From contig JAQVYD010000064.1 in assembly GCA_028709105.1 (NCBI GenBank), forward strand, positions 1 to 7,607: 7,607 bases of DNA, given 5' to 3'. Shown here piece by piece: positions 1-6,148 of this stretch. Both the position numbers and the translations under genes were made by a program. Origin of the DNA: Clostridia bacterium. GTDB lineage: Bacteria; Bacillota; Peptococcia; DRI-13; DTU073. The number at the start of each line of letters is the position of its first letter. The first letter of the stretch is position 1. The notes beneath the pieces are model-generated. The model made no database searches. It was not told the DNA's origin and saw nothing but the letters and a program-made list of their open reading frames with translations.

Positions 1-405
1 TTTGATAAGTTAAATAACTTCAAATTGTTTCTATTCGATACCGGTTTGCTCAAGTGTATGGCAGGGGTTGACAACAAAGCGATTCTGCTTACTTCCGACT
101 TTCAGTTCAAAGGGCCGCTGACAGAAAACTTTATTTTACAGCAATTAAAGGGAAGCGTCTCCGTAGAACCGCGCTTTTATGCCGAAGGTTCCTTGGAGAT
201 CGATTTTATACTGCAGCGCGGGATGGAGATTATACCTGTGGAAGCAAAAAGCGGCAAAAGCAAATCCGCGGTCAGCTTTAAAGCGTATATTCGTGAGCGC
301 CATCCGGTTGCCGCAATTCGTTTTTCGGAAATGAGCTATCGCAAGGATGGAGAAATTACAAATATTCCTTTGTACCTTGCCCCGCGGGTAAACGAATTGC
401 TTTAA
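1..405 (+). CDS. C-terminal part of a DUF4143-type AAA ATPase (5' end outside window)
   Basis: The frame is open from the first base (FDKLNNFK...) and ends with TAA at 403-405, so 134 residues of a longer protein are visible. The segment matches the C-terminal DUF4143 region of the widespread bacterial AAA ATPases: an FKLFLFDTGLL strand near the beginning, the GPLTENFILQQL helix (visible residues 39-50), then LEIDFIL and a PVEAKSG strand, and the typical end NIPLYLAPRVNELL. Glu42, Asp68, Glu81 and Lys83 form a PD-(D/E)XK-like pattern (E...D...ExK), as often noted for this domain. The N-terminal P-loop domain would lie to the left of the window and cannot be judged. Family members number many per genome in anaerobes and their role is poorly known; some are suspected of acting in defence or toxin-like functions. 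The end of the gene converges with the tRNA-Leu unit and no plus-strand terminator is visible. Confidence 0.85.
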   Translation, partial: FDKLNNFKLFLFDTGLLKCMAGVDNKAILLTSDFQFKGPLTENFILQQLKGSVSVEPRFYAEGSLEIDFILQRGMEIIPVEAKSGKSKSAVSFKAYIRERHPVAAIRFSEMSYRKDGEITNIPLYLAPRVNELL

Positions 406-439
406 GAAGAGGCAAGCTGTGTTTCGGACACGCAGATAC

Positions 440-483
440 AAAAAAGCCTTGTGTGTTTTCAAAATTGAAAACCTACAAAGCTT
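440..483 (-). terminator. Rho-independent terminator of the tRNA-Leu gene
   Basis: Read on the minus strand, the segment forms a long hairpin: 465-483 pairs with 444-462, with two internal mismatches, and the top is the perfect palindrome GTTTTCAA/TTGAAAAC. A run of six T follows (445-440). On the plus strand no T-run follows, so the signal serves minus-strand transcription, that is the tRNA gene about 18 bases upstream. Confidence 0.85.
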
Positions 484-500
484 GATAAGACAAGGGAAAT

Positions 501-585
501 TGGTGCGGAAGGCGGGACTTGAACCCGCACGCCTTACGACACACGCCCCTCAAACGTGCCTGTCTGCCAGTTCCAGCACTTCCGC
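501..585 (-). tRNA. tRNA-Leu (anticodon GAG)
   Basis: The minus strand folds into a complete class II tRNA. The acceptor stem is GCGGAAG/CTTCCGC with discriminator A and an encoded CCA. The D-stem is CTG/CAG. The anticodon stem CACGT/GCGTG encloses the loop TTGAGGG, which gives anticodon GAG at plus positions 549-551. The long variable arm is TGTC-GTAA-GGCG, and the T-arm is GCGGG-TTCAAGT-CCCGC. The long variable arm and the GAG anticodon identify leucine (CUC/CUU codons). A consensus promoter lies upstream and a strong terminator downstream, so this is a single-gene transcription unit. Confidence 0.97.
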
Positions 586-619
586 AATTTTGTGTTTAAG
601 TAATGTCTAAGCAACAAAT

Positions 620-648
620 ATACTACCACGCGTAAGGTCTAATGTCAA
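620..648 (-). promoter_or_regulatory. Promoter of tRNA-Leu (TTGACA-17-TAGTAT)
   Basis: On the minus strand, a perfect -35 TTGACA (648-643) and the -10 TAGTAT (625-620) are separated by exactly 17 bases. The expected start of transcription is near 613, about 28 bases before the mature tRNA 5' end. The near-consensus strength fits a stable-RNA gene. Confidence 0.85.
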
Positions 649-697
649 GAAAACAACTTAAATAAATCAGGTATAGTTTTTTGACAAACGATGTGAA

Positions 698-922
698 TTA
701 TTGTTGTATTTTAGTGTTATACCAGCTCATAGCCTTGTCGCATAATTCACTCAGAGTCATTTTTTCAAATAAATTTTCCTGCCATTTCGTATAATCAAAA
801 GGCTCTCTAAGCACCATAGAAATAAAACGTTCTGCATCGACTTTTCCAAGTTTGTCAAGTAGAACATTCATCCCTTCCTGACGGATCAGGGAATCTGGTT
901 TTTGTGTTCTGTCAGTTGTCAT
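698..922 (-). CDS. Small conserved-type hypothetical protein, possible antitoxin-like partner (74 aa)
   Basis: This is a 74-residue soluble protein with no signal peptide or membrane segment. It is mostly predicted helix, with the core IRQEGMNVLLDKLGKVDAERF followed by REPFDYTKWQ (residues 39-48) and ENLFEKMTLSELCDKAM. I recall similar small proteins (GMxxLxxxLGxVDAERFIxxxxREPFDYTxWQ) annotated as hypothetical and found next to toxin-antitoxin genes, but I cannot name a domain. The start is ATG at 922: GGAGGG (934-929) sits six bases upstream, whereas the TTG one codon earlier would be only three bases from it. The start overlaps the stop of a broken upstream reading frame (TGATG), as in a translationally coupled operon. 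The gene probably lost its operon partner; whether it is still expressed is unclear. Its function is unknown. Confidence 0.65.
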   Translation of the reverse strand: MTTDRTQKPDSLIRQEGMNVLLDKLGKVDAERFISMVLREPFDYTKWQENLFEKMTLSELCDKAMSWYNTKIQQ

Positions 923-996
923 CAATTTCCCTCCGTTTCCAAAACAAATTCTAATGGGCTTAATACCTTAATTTCAGGGTCGTATGTTTTTTCTTT
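922..996 (-). pseudogene. C-terminal remnant of a gene formerly upstream and coupled to the 74-aa gene
   Basis: A minus-strand frame of 24 codons after an in-frame stop at 999-997 ends with TGA at 924-922 and overlaps the ATG of the next gene by one base. Its translation includes YDPEIKVLSPLEFVLETEGN. This resembles the C-terminal end of PIN-fold toxin proteins, which often finish with an (I/V)-(L/V)-(S/T)-P-x-E-F segment. There is no start codon and no body of the gene: the readable part stops about 20 bases before the palindromic element at 1019-1101. The PIN assignment rests on a short tail only and is tentative. That this was once a coding 3' end is better supported, by the coupled TGATG arrangement and by the ribosome site lying inside the frame. 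Confidence 0.45.
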
Positions 997-997
997 T

Positions 998-1007
998 CAT
1001 TATGCAT
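998..1007. repeat. Direct repeat CATTATGCAT, left copy
   Basis: The ten-base sequence CATTATGCAT occurs here and again at 1112-1121, on the two sides of the palindromic element 1019-1101. It could be a target-site duplication, a conserved outer part of the element, or chance similarity within an A/T-rich heptamer repeat. Confidence 0.5.
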
Positions 1008-1018
1008 GGCTAGGGATA

Positions 1019-1101
1019 GGGGACACACCCGGCACTTATTCTCAAACACGTTTGAGGACAATTTTTGCCCTTGCCTAGGAATAAGTGCCGGGAATGTCCC
1101 C
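1019..1101. mobile_element. Palindromic MITE/REP-like element with GGGGACA ends
   Basis: The two 22-base ends, 1019-1040 and 1080-1101, are inverted repeats of each other with 20 of 22 positions matching. They read GGGGACA, two variable bases, then CCCGGCACTTATT. Between them are a second small palindrome, CTCAAAC-AC-GTTTGAG (1041-1056), and a CCTAGG site (1074-1079). There is no coding capacity, so mobilisation would need an enzyme encoded elsewhere. Ends with GGGGAC(A) and a GGCACTT core recall palindromic repeats seen in many Firmicute genomes and linked to IS200/REP-type (Y1) transposases; this link comes from memory, not from a search. No T-run follows on either strand, so it is not a typical terminator, though the hairpin could stabilise or end the pckA transcript. 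Confidence 0.65.
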
Positions 1102-1106
1102 AACGT

Positions 1107-1134
1107 ATATGCATTATGCATTATGCCTTATGCC
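1107..1134. repeat. 7-bp tandem repeat overlapping the pckA stop
   Basis: Four adjacent heptamers are visible: on the minus strand GGCATAA, GGCATAA, TGCATAA and TGCATAT (1134 to 1107). The first copy contains the last two bases before, and the whole of, the pckA stop codon. The left flank of the palindromic element carries the same TGCATAA-type sequence (998-1007). Confidence 0.6.
1112..1121. repeat. Direct repeat CATTATGCAT, right copy
   Basis: This is the second copy of the ten-base sequence found at 998-1007, on the other side of the palindromic element. It lies inside the heptamer repeat 1107-1134, so its relation to insertion is ambiguous. Confidence 0.5.
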
Positions 1135-2699
1135 TTCGGCGCGGCTTGGCTGATCTCCTCGGTTATGCCTGTGAATTTCTCGAAGTTCTTTCTGAAACTT
1201 AAAGCGAGGTTACGGGCTTGAGCTTGGTAATCCTGAGGATTAGACCATGTTTTTTCGGGAGTAAAAATTTCCTCCGGCACCTCAGGACAAGAGAGAGGCA
1301 CTTGGAACCCGAAAAGCGGATCGAGACGGGAGGGCAAGGTTTCCAGTGTCCCTGCCAAGGCTGCTTTAATAATCGCTCTGGTGTGCGGTATTTTAAATCT
1401 TTGCCCGACACCATAAGGCCCTCCGGTCCAACCTGTATTGATCAAGTAAACGCGAGTACCGTGTTTGCTCATTTTTTCACCGAGCAGCTGGGCATATTTT
1501 ACAGGCGGCAGCGGGAGGAAGGGTGCTCCAAAGCAGGCGGAAAAGGTAGTCTGCGGTTCTTTAATGCCTCTTTCTGTTCCCGCCAGTTTGCTGGTATATC
1601 CCGAGAGAAAATGGTACATGGCTTGATTTTCATTAAGGATGGCGACAGGAGGAAGAACACCGAAAGCATCGGCCGTCAGGAAGAAGATCACTTTCGGGTG
1701 TCCCGTCATGCTGGGCGTTAGGGAATTGGGTATGTATTCCATAGGATAGGCTGCTCTCGTATTTTCTGTGATCGCGGCACTGGCAAAGTCAATTTCCCGC
1801 GTTTTTTCATCAATGACGATGTTTTCCAGAACGGCACCGAAACTTAAGGCGTTATATATTTGCGGCTCATCCACAGGGCTAAGGCCGATACATTTGGCAT
1901 AACAGCCGCCTTCGATGTTAAAGATTCCTTCATCAGACCAGCCATGCTGGTCATCACCTACTAAGCGCCTGGCTGGATCAGTGGAAAGAGTCGTTTTTCC
2001 GGTGCCGGACAGCCCGAAGAAAAGGGCGGCATTGCCTTTAGTATCAACATTAGCCGAACAGTGCATCGAAAGTATATTTTGGAGAGGGAGCAGATAGTTC
2101 ATCAGTGTAAAGACCGATTTTTTAATCTCTCCGGCATAAGAGGTTCCCGCGATTAAAATCAGTTTTTCCGTTAAATTAAGAGCAACGACCGCTTCGGAAT
2201 TTGTGCCGTGTCTGGACGGGTCTGCTTTAAATGCGGGGGCGGCGATGATCTGATAATCCGGTACAAAATTTTGCAGTTCCTCCGGAGTCGGACGAATAAA
2301 AAGATGACGGGCAAAGATGTTTTGCCAGGCCGATTCGTTAATAAAACGTAAATTTAAACGATGCTGCGGGTCGGCACCGCCAAAACCGTCAAAAACAAAA
2401 AGTTCTTTACCTTTTAAATAAGCCGTCATATCGGTAAAAAGTCTTTGGAAGTTCTCCGGCGAGATGGGTTTGTTGATCTCCCCCCAGTTGAGGATTTCAT
2501 TGCTTGTTTGATCCTGCACAAAAAACTTGTCATGCGGTGACCTTCCCGTGTATTTGCCTGTAGTGACACGTAAAGAACCTTTCTTGGTAAGGATGCCTTC
2601 TTGGCGTTGCATAGCCGTTTCCATCAATTCCGGCAGGGAAAGATTAAACTTGACTTGAGGATTTTGTAAAATTTGCGTAATTTCATTTTTTATTAACAT
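1128..2699 (-). CDS. pckA: Phosphoenolpyruvate carboxykinase (ATP)
   Basis: This cytosolic enzyme interconverts oxaloacetate + ATP and phosphoenolpyruvate + CO2 + ADP. It works in gluconeogenesis, or in the reverse, ATP-forming direction in some fermenters. The 523 residues are close to the usual 525-540 of the ATP-type family. Visible signatures are the substrate-binding TGRSPHDKF (residues 51-59, Arg53), SYAGEIKKS with the metal/substrate Lys pair at 193-194, MHCSANV with His213, the P-loop GLSGTGKT (229-236), the kinase-2 segment LVGDDQHGWS with Asp249-Asp250, NTRAAYP with Arg315, and NTGWTGGPYG (421-430) near the nucleotide site. All expected catalytic residues seem present. The ATG is preceded by GGGAGG at six bases. 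The gene is monocistronic by appearance: the ATPase gene diverges upstream, and downstream there is only the palindromic element and the small decayed locus. Confidence 0.97.
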   Translation of the reverse strand: MLIKNEITQILQNPQVKFNLSLPELMETAMQRQEGILTKKGSLRVTTGKYTGRSPHDKFFVQDQTSNEILNWGEINKPISPENFQRLFTDMTAYLKGKELFVFDGFGGADPQHRLNLRFINESAWQNIFARHLFIRPTPEELQNFVPDYQIIAAPAFKADPSRHGTNSEAVVALNLTEKLILIAGTSYAGEIKKSVFTLMNYLLPLQNILSMHCSANVDTKGNAALFFGLSGTGKTTLSTDPARRLVGDDQHGWSDEGIFNIEGGCYAKCIGLSPVDEPQIYNALSFGAVLENIVIDEKTREIDFASAAITENTRAAYPMEYIPNSLTPSMTGHPKVIFFLTADAFGVLPPVAILNENQAMYHFLSGYTSKLAGTERGIKEPQTTFSACFGAPFLPLPPVKYAQLLGEKMSKHGTRVYLINTGWTGGPYGVGQRFKIPHTRAIIKAALAGTLETLPSRLDPLFGFQVPLSCPEVPEEIFTPEKTWSNPQDYQAQARNLALSFRKNFEKFTGITEEISQAAPKA

Positions 2700-2732
2700 A
2701 ACATGCCTCCCTAAAAATATTATATGGAAAAG

Positions 2733-2741
2733 ATTATATCA
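2733..2741 (-). promoter_or_regulatory. Extended -10 promoter element of pckA
   Basis: On the minus strand TGATATAAT forms a perfect -10 hexamer (2738-2733) with the extended TGn motif just upstream. No good -35 is seen at 16-18 bases, which is acceptable for extended -10 promoters. Transcription would start near 2726, leaving a leader of about 26 bases that contains the GGGAGG ribosome site (2711-2706). Confidence 0.55.
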
Positions 2742-2851
2742 TAGTTATCCTCTCAATGTATATTCTAAAATAGCTGTTGACACATAAATATGAAAAGTAT
2801 CGGCAAAATGTCTTTGTCAAGAAGAAAAAATTAAGAGGGGCGGAAGGTTTG

Positions 2852-3967
2852 ATGACTAAGGCTAAAATCAGAAAAATGTTCCCGGGAAATAATAGCAGTG
2901 TGGGTTTTTATTCTTTTTACGATGAGGTCATTAATTTCCCGGCCGCGAAGGTGTTTATTTTAAAAGGAGGTCCCGGGACGGGTAAATCCACGCTGATGAA
3001 AAAGATTGGGGCGGTAATGTTTAAGCGGGGGTATGACCTCGAATATCATTATTGTTCCTCTGATCCCGATTCTTTAGACGGCTTGGTGATCCCCTCTGTG
3101 CGGATAGCTGTTTTAGATGGCACCAGACCTCATGTTATTGAGCCGAAAAACCCCGGTGTGGTAGAGGAAATTGTGAATCTGGGGGATTTTTGGGATGAAC
3201 ATCTTTTGCTGAAAAATAAAGAAAAGATCATGGAGCTGAACAAGCGGAAAGCACGAATGTTTCAGTTGGCTTATTCTCATTTGCGGGAAGCCCAAATAGT
3301 GCAGGATGAATTGGAAAGTTATTATCAGGAAGCCGTTGATCCGGTTCGTGTCAGGAAGTTGTGGCAGCAAGTGAACGAGGCTGTTTTTCGAGAGGTGCCT
3401 CCGCAGTTTGCACAACCGGCTAAAGTCAGACGGCTGTTTGCCAGTGCTAATACCCCCGGTGGTTATGTTCATCATCTGGACAGTATTTTGCAGGAGGCGC
3501 GGCTTTTGTATCTTTTGCAAGGCGAACCGGGGACGGGGAAGGAGGAGTTTTTAGAGTCTGTTTATCGGTGGGGTACCGGTCGGGGGCTAACCTGTGAAGT
3601 ATATCATTGCCCTTTCCAACCCCGAAGAATGGAGCTGCTCTATTTCCCCCCACTTAGCGCAGGTTTTCTGCGTGTAGAGGAGCCTTTAAAGTTTGAGCCG
3701 GGCAATCTTCCTGAACTTCAAGATTGTCGGGAAGTAAATTTTAATCAAGATCTCAATACAAAAATCCTGCAAATTTATCAGCAAGAAATAAAGGAAGCCA
3801 AGAGCCGCCTCTTTGCTTTAAGAAAAAAAGCTTGGGATAAATTAAAGGCGGCGCAAGAAGTACATGGCTATTTGGAAAGATTATATCTTCCGGCGATGGA
3901 TTTTGAGGCTGTTAACCGTAAAGGAGAAGAGGTATTGCAGAAAATCCAGTCTTATCTTAACTCTTAA
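2852..3967 (+). CDS. Two-domain P-loop ATPase of unknown function (PRK06851-like)
   Basis: The protein has 371 residues in two P-loop modules. The first has GFYSFYD (18-24), the Walker A GGPGTGKST (39-47) and EYHYCSSDPDSLDG (64-77), followed by a helical section (about 118-180). The second repeats the plan with a P-loop-like GEPGTGKEE (224-232) and EVYHCPFQPRRMELL (249-263), and ends in a long charged helical segment (about 298-345) with coiled-coil character. It resembles the uncharacterised Firmicute ATPase family known as PRK06851; recognition is from memory and no function is established. Lys in the second P-loop is kept, but the following Ser/Thr is Glu, so this site may not hydrolyse nucleotide. 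I chose ATG 2852 because GGAAGG precedes it by four bases and family proteins begin close to this point. An in-frame TTG at 2777 would add 25 Lys-rich residues and lacks a ribosome site. There is no signal peptide or membrane segment. The gene ends 22 bases from the 3' end of convergent glnA. Confidence 0.85.
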   Translation: MTKAKIRKMFPGNNSSVGFYSFYDEVINFPAAKVFILKGGPGTGKSTLMKKIGAVMFKRGYDLEYHYCSSDPDSLDGLVIPSVRIAVLDGTRPHVIEPKNPGVVEEIVNLGDFWDEHLLLKNKEKIMELNKRKARMFQLAYSHLREAQIVQDELESYYQEAVDPVRVRKLWQQVNEAVFREVPPQFAQPAKVRRLFASANTPGGYVHHLDSILQEARLLYLLQGEPGTGKEEFLESVYRWGTGRGLTCEVYHCPFQPRRMELLYFPPLSAGFLRVEEPLKFEPGNLPELQDCREVNFNQDLNTKILQIYQQEIKEAKSRLFALRKKAWDKLKAAQEVHGYLERLYLPAMDFEAVNRKGEEVLQKIQSYLNS

Positions 3968-3989
3968 CTAAAATGTTCAGTGCTATTTT

Positions 3990-5324
3990 TTAATATATGG
4001 TGAGATATTGATCCAGTTCCCACTGATGAACTTTAGTCATATATTCGTTCCACTCCTGCTGTTTTGCCTCCAGGTAGCGGTTCAGCACATGAGGGCCGAG
4101 AGCTTCTTGGATAAGTTCATCGGCCGCTAAGGCTTGCAGTGCTTCGTGCAGTGTGCCGGGCAGTGTTGTGATGCCTTCCGCTTTCCTTTCCCGTTCGGTC
4201 ATCGTATAAATATTGCGATTACAAGGTTCGGGCGGCAGCAGTTTATTTTTGATCCCGTCTAATCCGGCCATGACTACAACGGCTAGAGCCAGATAAGGGT
4301 TACAGGTGGGATCGGGGCTTCTTAATTCAATTCTGGTGGAAGACCCGCGTTTCGCCGGGATACGAATGAGGGGGCTGCGGTTTTGGGTGGACCAGGCGAT
4401 ATATACCGGAGCCTCGTAACCGGGGACAAGCCGTTTGTAGGAATTTACGGTAGGATTGGTAATGGCGGTGATTGCCCCCGCGTGTTTAAGGATACCCGCG
4501 ATATAATGTAACGCGTCAGGGCTTAATTGATGAGGCTGGCTTTCATCCCAGAAAGCATTGTTTTCACCTTGAAAAAGAGACTGGTTCATGTGCATCCCGT
4601 TACCGGCTTTCCCGAAAATCGGTTTAGCCATGAAGGTAGCGTGTAAACCGTGGCCCTGGGCGACAGTGCGTACCACCATTTTAAAGGTAATAATCTTATC
4701 GGCAATATCCAGGGCATCGGCATATTTGAAATCTATTTCATGTTGACCGGGCGCAACCTCGTGATGTGACGCTTCAATTTCAAAGCCAAATTTTTCTAAG
4801 GTTAAGATCATTTCACGGCGTGCTTTTTCCCCTAGGTCAACAGGAGAAAGATCGAAATATCCGGCTTTGTCATGGGTGAGTGTTGTCGCCGAGCCATCCG
4901 GGGCGGTATGAAAAAGGAAAAATTCCGCTTCCGGCCCGATCTTAAGGGTATACCCCATTTTTTTAGCGGTATTAAGGGCGCGTCGTAAGACATAGCGGGG
5001 ATCGCCTATAAAAGGGGTCCCGTCGGCATTATAGATGTCACAGATCAGCCTGGCGACAGCTCCTTCTTCAGCCGTACTCCACGGGTAAATGATAAAGGTA
5101 TTCGGGTCGGGATGAAGATACATATCTGATTCTTCAATTCTGACAAATCCTTCAATAGAGGAACCATCAAACATCAGTTCATTATTTAAGGCTTTTTCTA
5201 GCTGTTTGACGGTAATAGAAACATTTTTAGGGATCCCTAAAATATCTGTGAATTGCAGCCGGATAAATCTGACCTTATGTTCGGCAACAAGCTGTAAAAT
5301 TTCTTCTCGGGAAATGGTAGGCAA
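3990..5324 (-). CDS. glnA: Glutamine synthetase type I (GSI-alpha)
   Basis: The enzyme forms glutamine from glutamate, ammonia and ATP as a cytosolic dodecamer, the entry point of nitrogen assimilation. Signatures are MFDGSSIEGF (residues 51-60), the metal-binding GPEAEFFLF (130-138), the segment EASHHEVAPGQHEIDFKYA (184-202), the flap NPTVNSYKRLVPGYEAP (290-306) and the Arg-rich RSPLIRIPAKRG. Length and spacing match the Bacillus enzyme: 444 residues, with Arg62 and flap Glu304 at the positions used in Gln feedback inhibition. The protein is shorter than GSI-beta enzymes and lacks the E. coli-type LYDLP adenylylation context (here NIYTMTERE), so control by adenylylation is unlikely. I set the start at TTG 5324: AAGGGG (5339-5334) lies nine bases upstream, while the in-frame TTG at 5333 directly abuts it. 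No clear GlnR/TnrA box was seen. Confidence 0.95.
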   Translation of the reverse strand: MPTISREEILQLVAEHKVRFIRLQFTDILGIPKNVSITVKQLEKALNNELMFDGSSIEGFVRIEESDMYLHPDPNTFIIYPWSTAEEGAVARLICDIYNADGTPFIGDPRYVLRRALNTAKKMGYTLKIGPEAEFFLFHTAPDGSATTLTHDKAGYFDLSPVDLGEKARREMILTLEKFGFEIEASHHEVAPGQHEIDFKYADALDIADKIITFKMVVRTVAQGHGLHATFMAKPIFGKAGNGMHMNQSLFQGENNAFWDESQPHQLSPDALHYIAGILKHAGAITAITNPTVNSYKRLVPGYEAPVYIAWSTQNRSPLIRIPAKRGSSTRIELRSPDPTCNPYLALAVVVMAGLDGIKNKLLPPEPCNRNIYTMTERERKAEGITTLPGTLHEALQALAADELIQEALGPHVLNRYLEAKQQEWNEYMTKVHQWELDQYLTIY

Positions 5325-5333
5325 AAGAAACAA

Positions 5334-5339
5334 CCCCTT
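5334..5339 (-). promoter_or_regulatory. Ribosome binding site that decides the glnA TTG start
   Basis: On the minus strand AAGGGG follows a long A-run. It touches the TTG at 5333 with no spacer but is nine bases from the TTG at 5324. The second spacing is workable and gives a 444-residue product beginning MPTISREEI, in line with other GSI-alpha proteins. Confidence 0.65.
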
Positions 5340-5362
5340 TTTTTAGTTTAAGTATTTTCATT

Positions 5363-5392
5363 ATTGTAGCAACTTTTTCCCCTCTTTGGCAA
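5363..5392 (-). promoter_or_regulatory. Probable glnA promoter (TTGCCA-18-TACAAT)
   Basis: On the minus strand, TTGCCA (5392-5387) and TACAAT (5368-5363) are separated by 18 bases. Each differs from consensus at one or two positions. The start of transcription would be near 5356, some 30 bases before the coding start. It lies in the 104-base gap after the reactivation-domain gene, so glnA can be expressed apart from the methionine genes, although read-through is possible because no clear terminator is seen in the gap. Confidence 0.6.
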
Positions 5393-5428
5393 GCTTTTCA
5401 CCTTAAAAGAAGATTTATACGTTAAGTT

Positions 5429-6148
5429 TTACTTCTGTCGATCGGGACAAGATGAGGCTAGATGACAATAGGGGCAAGTTTGGGCACTACAGCATGGTTT
5501 TTTAGCGAAACCTTCAGCGGCAGGAGGAGAATCATAGCTTCTGGGCACAGGAGTTTTACTCCAACCCAGAGCGGCCGTAACTGATTTCATCGGCTGCAAG
5601 AGAAAATAGGCGGTTGCCGTAAGCCCGATTTTTTCACTTTCGATGCTGGCCAGGAATTCTTTTTGCCGGTGAAGGGACCAGTCGCCATAGCCCGGACTGA
5701 AACGAGCCGTAGGGAAATAGCCTTTACGCTTGATTTGTGTAGAAAGGTAAAGATCTAATTGTTCGGTGAAACATTCAATAGCTGTAGAAGCCACGGCATC
5801 GGCAATCAGTGCTTCGGCTGGATTTTGCGGGCTTAAATGAGCAAGAAGATGATCGATTTCTTGACCTAGTGTTGTTCCCAAAAGGGTGATGTGGTCACAG
5901 GTCTTGAAATGTTTGGAAGTATTGACTCCTGCTAAAAGGAGGGGTGAGTTTTCTAAGCTAATTTTCCCCGGCTCCCAAGCTTTTACGGAAAAAGTTTTCC
6001 AGATGCCTAGCGGTTGAGCTTTTTGCTTGATTTCTTTCAAGTAATATTCAATAAGCTCTTTTTCCTGAGGAGAAGGTTCTTTGTTCATCCCCAGAAAAGG
6101 TAAAACTTCTTGGTAAGTCAGGGTTAAAGGAATTTTAAAAAGGTTCAT
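5429..6148 (-). CDS. Stand-alone methionine synthase reactivation domain protein
   Basis: The 239-residue protein corresponds to the C-terminal activation domain of MetH (Met_synt_B12 family), which binds S-adenosylmethionine and remethylates cobalamin after accidental oxidation to Co(II). Key sequence: IECFTEQLDLYL, then TARFSPGYGDWSLHRQKEF (147-165), equivalent to the RxxPGYxxxPxH region of MetH, and IGLTATAYFLLQPMKSVTAALGWS (175-197). The C-terminal tail is Cys-rich: Cys219, 220, 225, 228 and 234 (CCx4Cx2Cx5C), as in other free-standing versions; it might bind a metal or FeS centre. The start is ATG 6148, with AAGGAG eight bases upstream; the in-frame GTG at 6154 is only two bases from it. 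The gene overlaps the 3' end of the MetH-like gene by 14 bases, so the two are translationally coupled and very likely act together. Confidence 0.85.
   Translation of the reverse strand: MNLFKIPLTLTYQEVLPFLGMNKEPSPQEKELIEYYLKEIKQKAQPLGIWKTFSVKAWEPGKISLENSPLLLAGVNTSKHFKTCDHITLLGTTLGQEIDHLLAHLSPQNPAEALIADAVASTAIECFTEQLDLYLSTQIKRKGYFPTARFSPGYGDWSLHRQKEFLASIESEKIGLTATAYFLLQPMKSVTAALGWSKTPVPRSYDSPPAAEGFAKKPCCSAQTCPYCHLASSCPDRQK

Noticed and set aside
419..610. Plus-strand open frame of 63 codons across the tRNA region
   Set aside because: It runs antisense through the tRNA-Leu gene and its terminator; there is no ribosome site and no recognisable protein.
1..648. Integration site of a genomic island at tRNA-Leu
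   Set aside because: There is no integrase gene and no second copy of the tRNA 3' end in the window; the nearby ATPase alone is not evidence.
1218..1721. Plus-strand open frame of 167 codons
   Set aside because: It is antisense to the conserved coding sequence of pckA, and its translation has no family features.
2777..2805. Plus-strand promoter with TTGACA at 2777-2782 for the ATPase gene
   Set aside because: The -35 is perfect, but no acceptable -10 lies 15-19 bases downstream. The true promoter of this gene is not resolved.
2790..2834. Possible 14-codon leader peptide (MKSIGKMSLSRRKN) before the ATPase
   Set aside because: There is no ribosome site, no attenuator hairpin and no run of regulatory codons; chance is the simpler explanation.
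2777..2851. Longer N-terminus for the two-P-loop ATPase from TTG 2777
   Set aside because: There is no ribosome site, the extension is Lys-rich with no family match, and a good site precedes ATG 2852.
3968..3989. Bidirectional terminator between the convergent ATPase and glnA genes
   Set aside because: The gap is 22 bases and has no stable stem; any terminator would have to lie within the opposite gene, and none was seen.
5334..5428. Terminator or GlnR/TnrA operator between the reactivation gene and glnA
   Set aside because: Only weak A/T-rich inverted matches are present (for example CTTTT-AAAAG), with no T-run and no TGTNA-N7-TNACA pattern.
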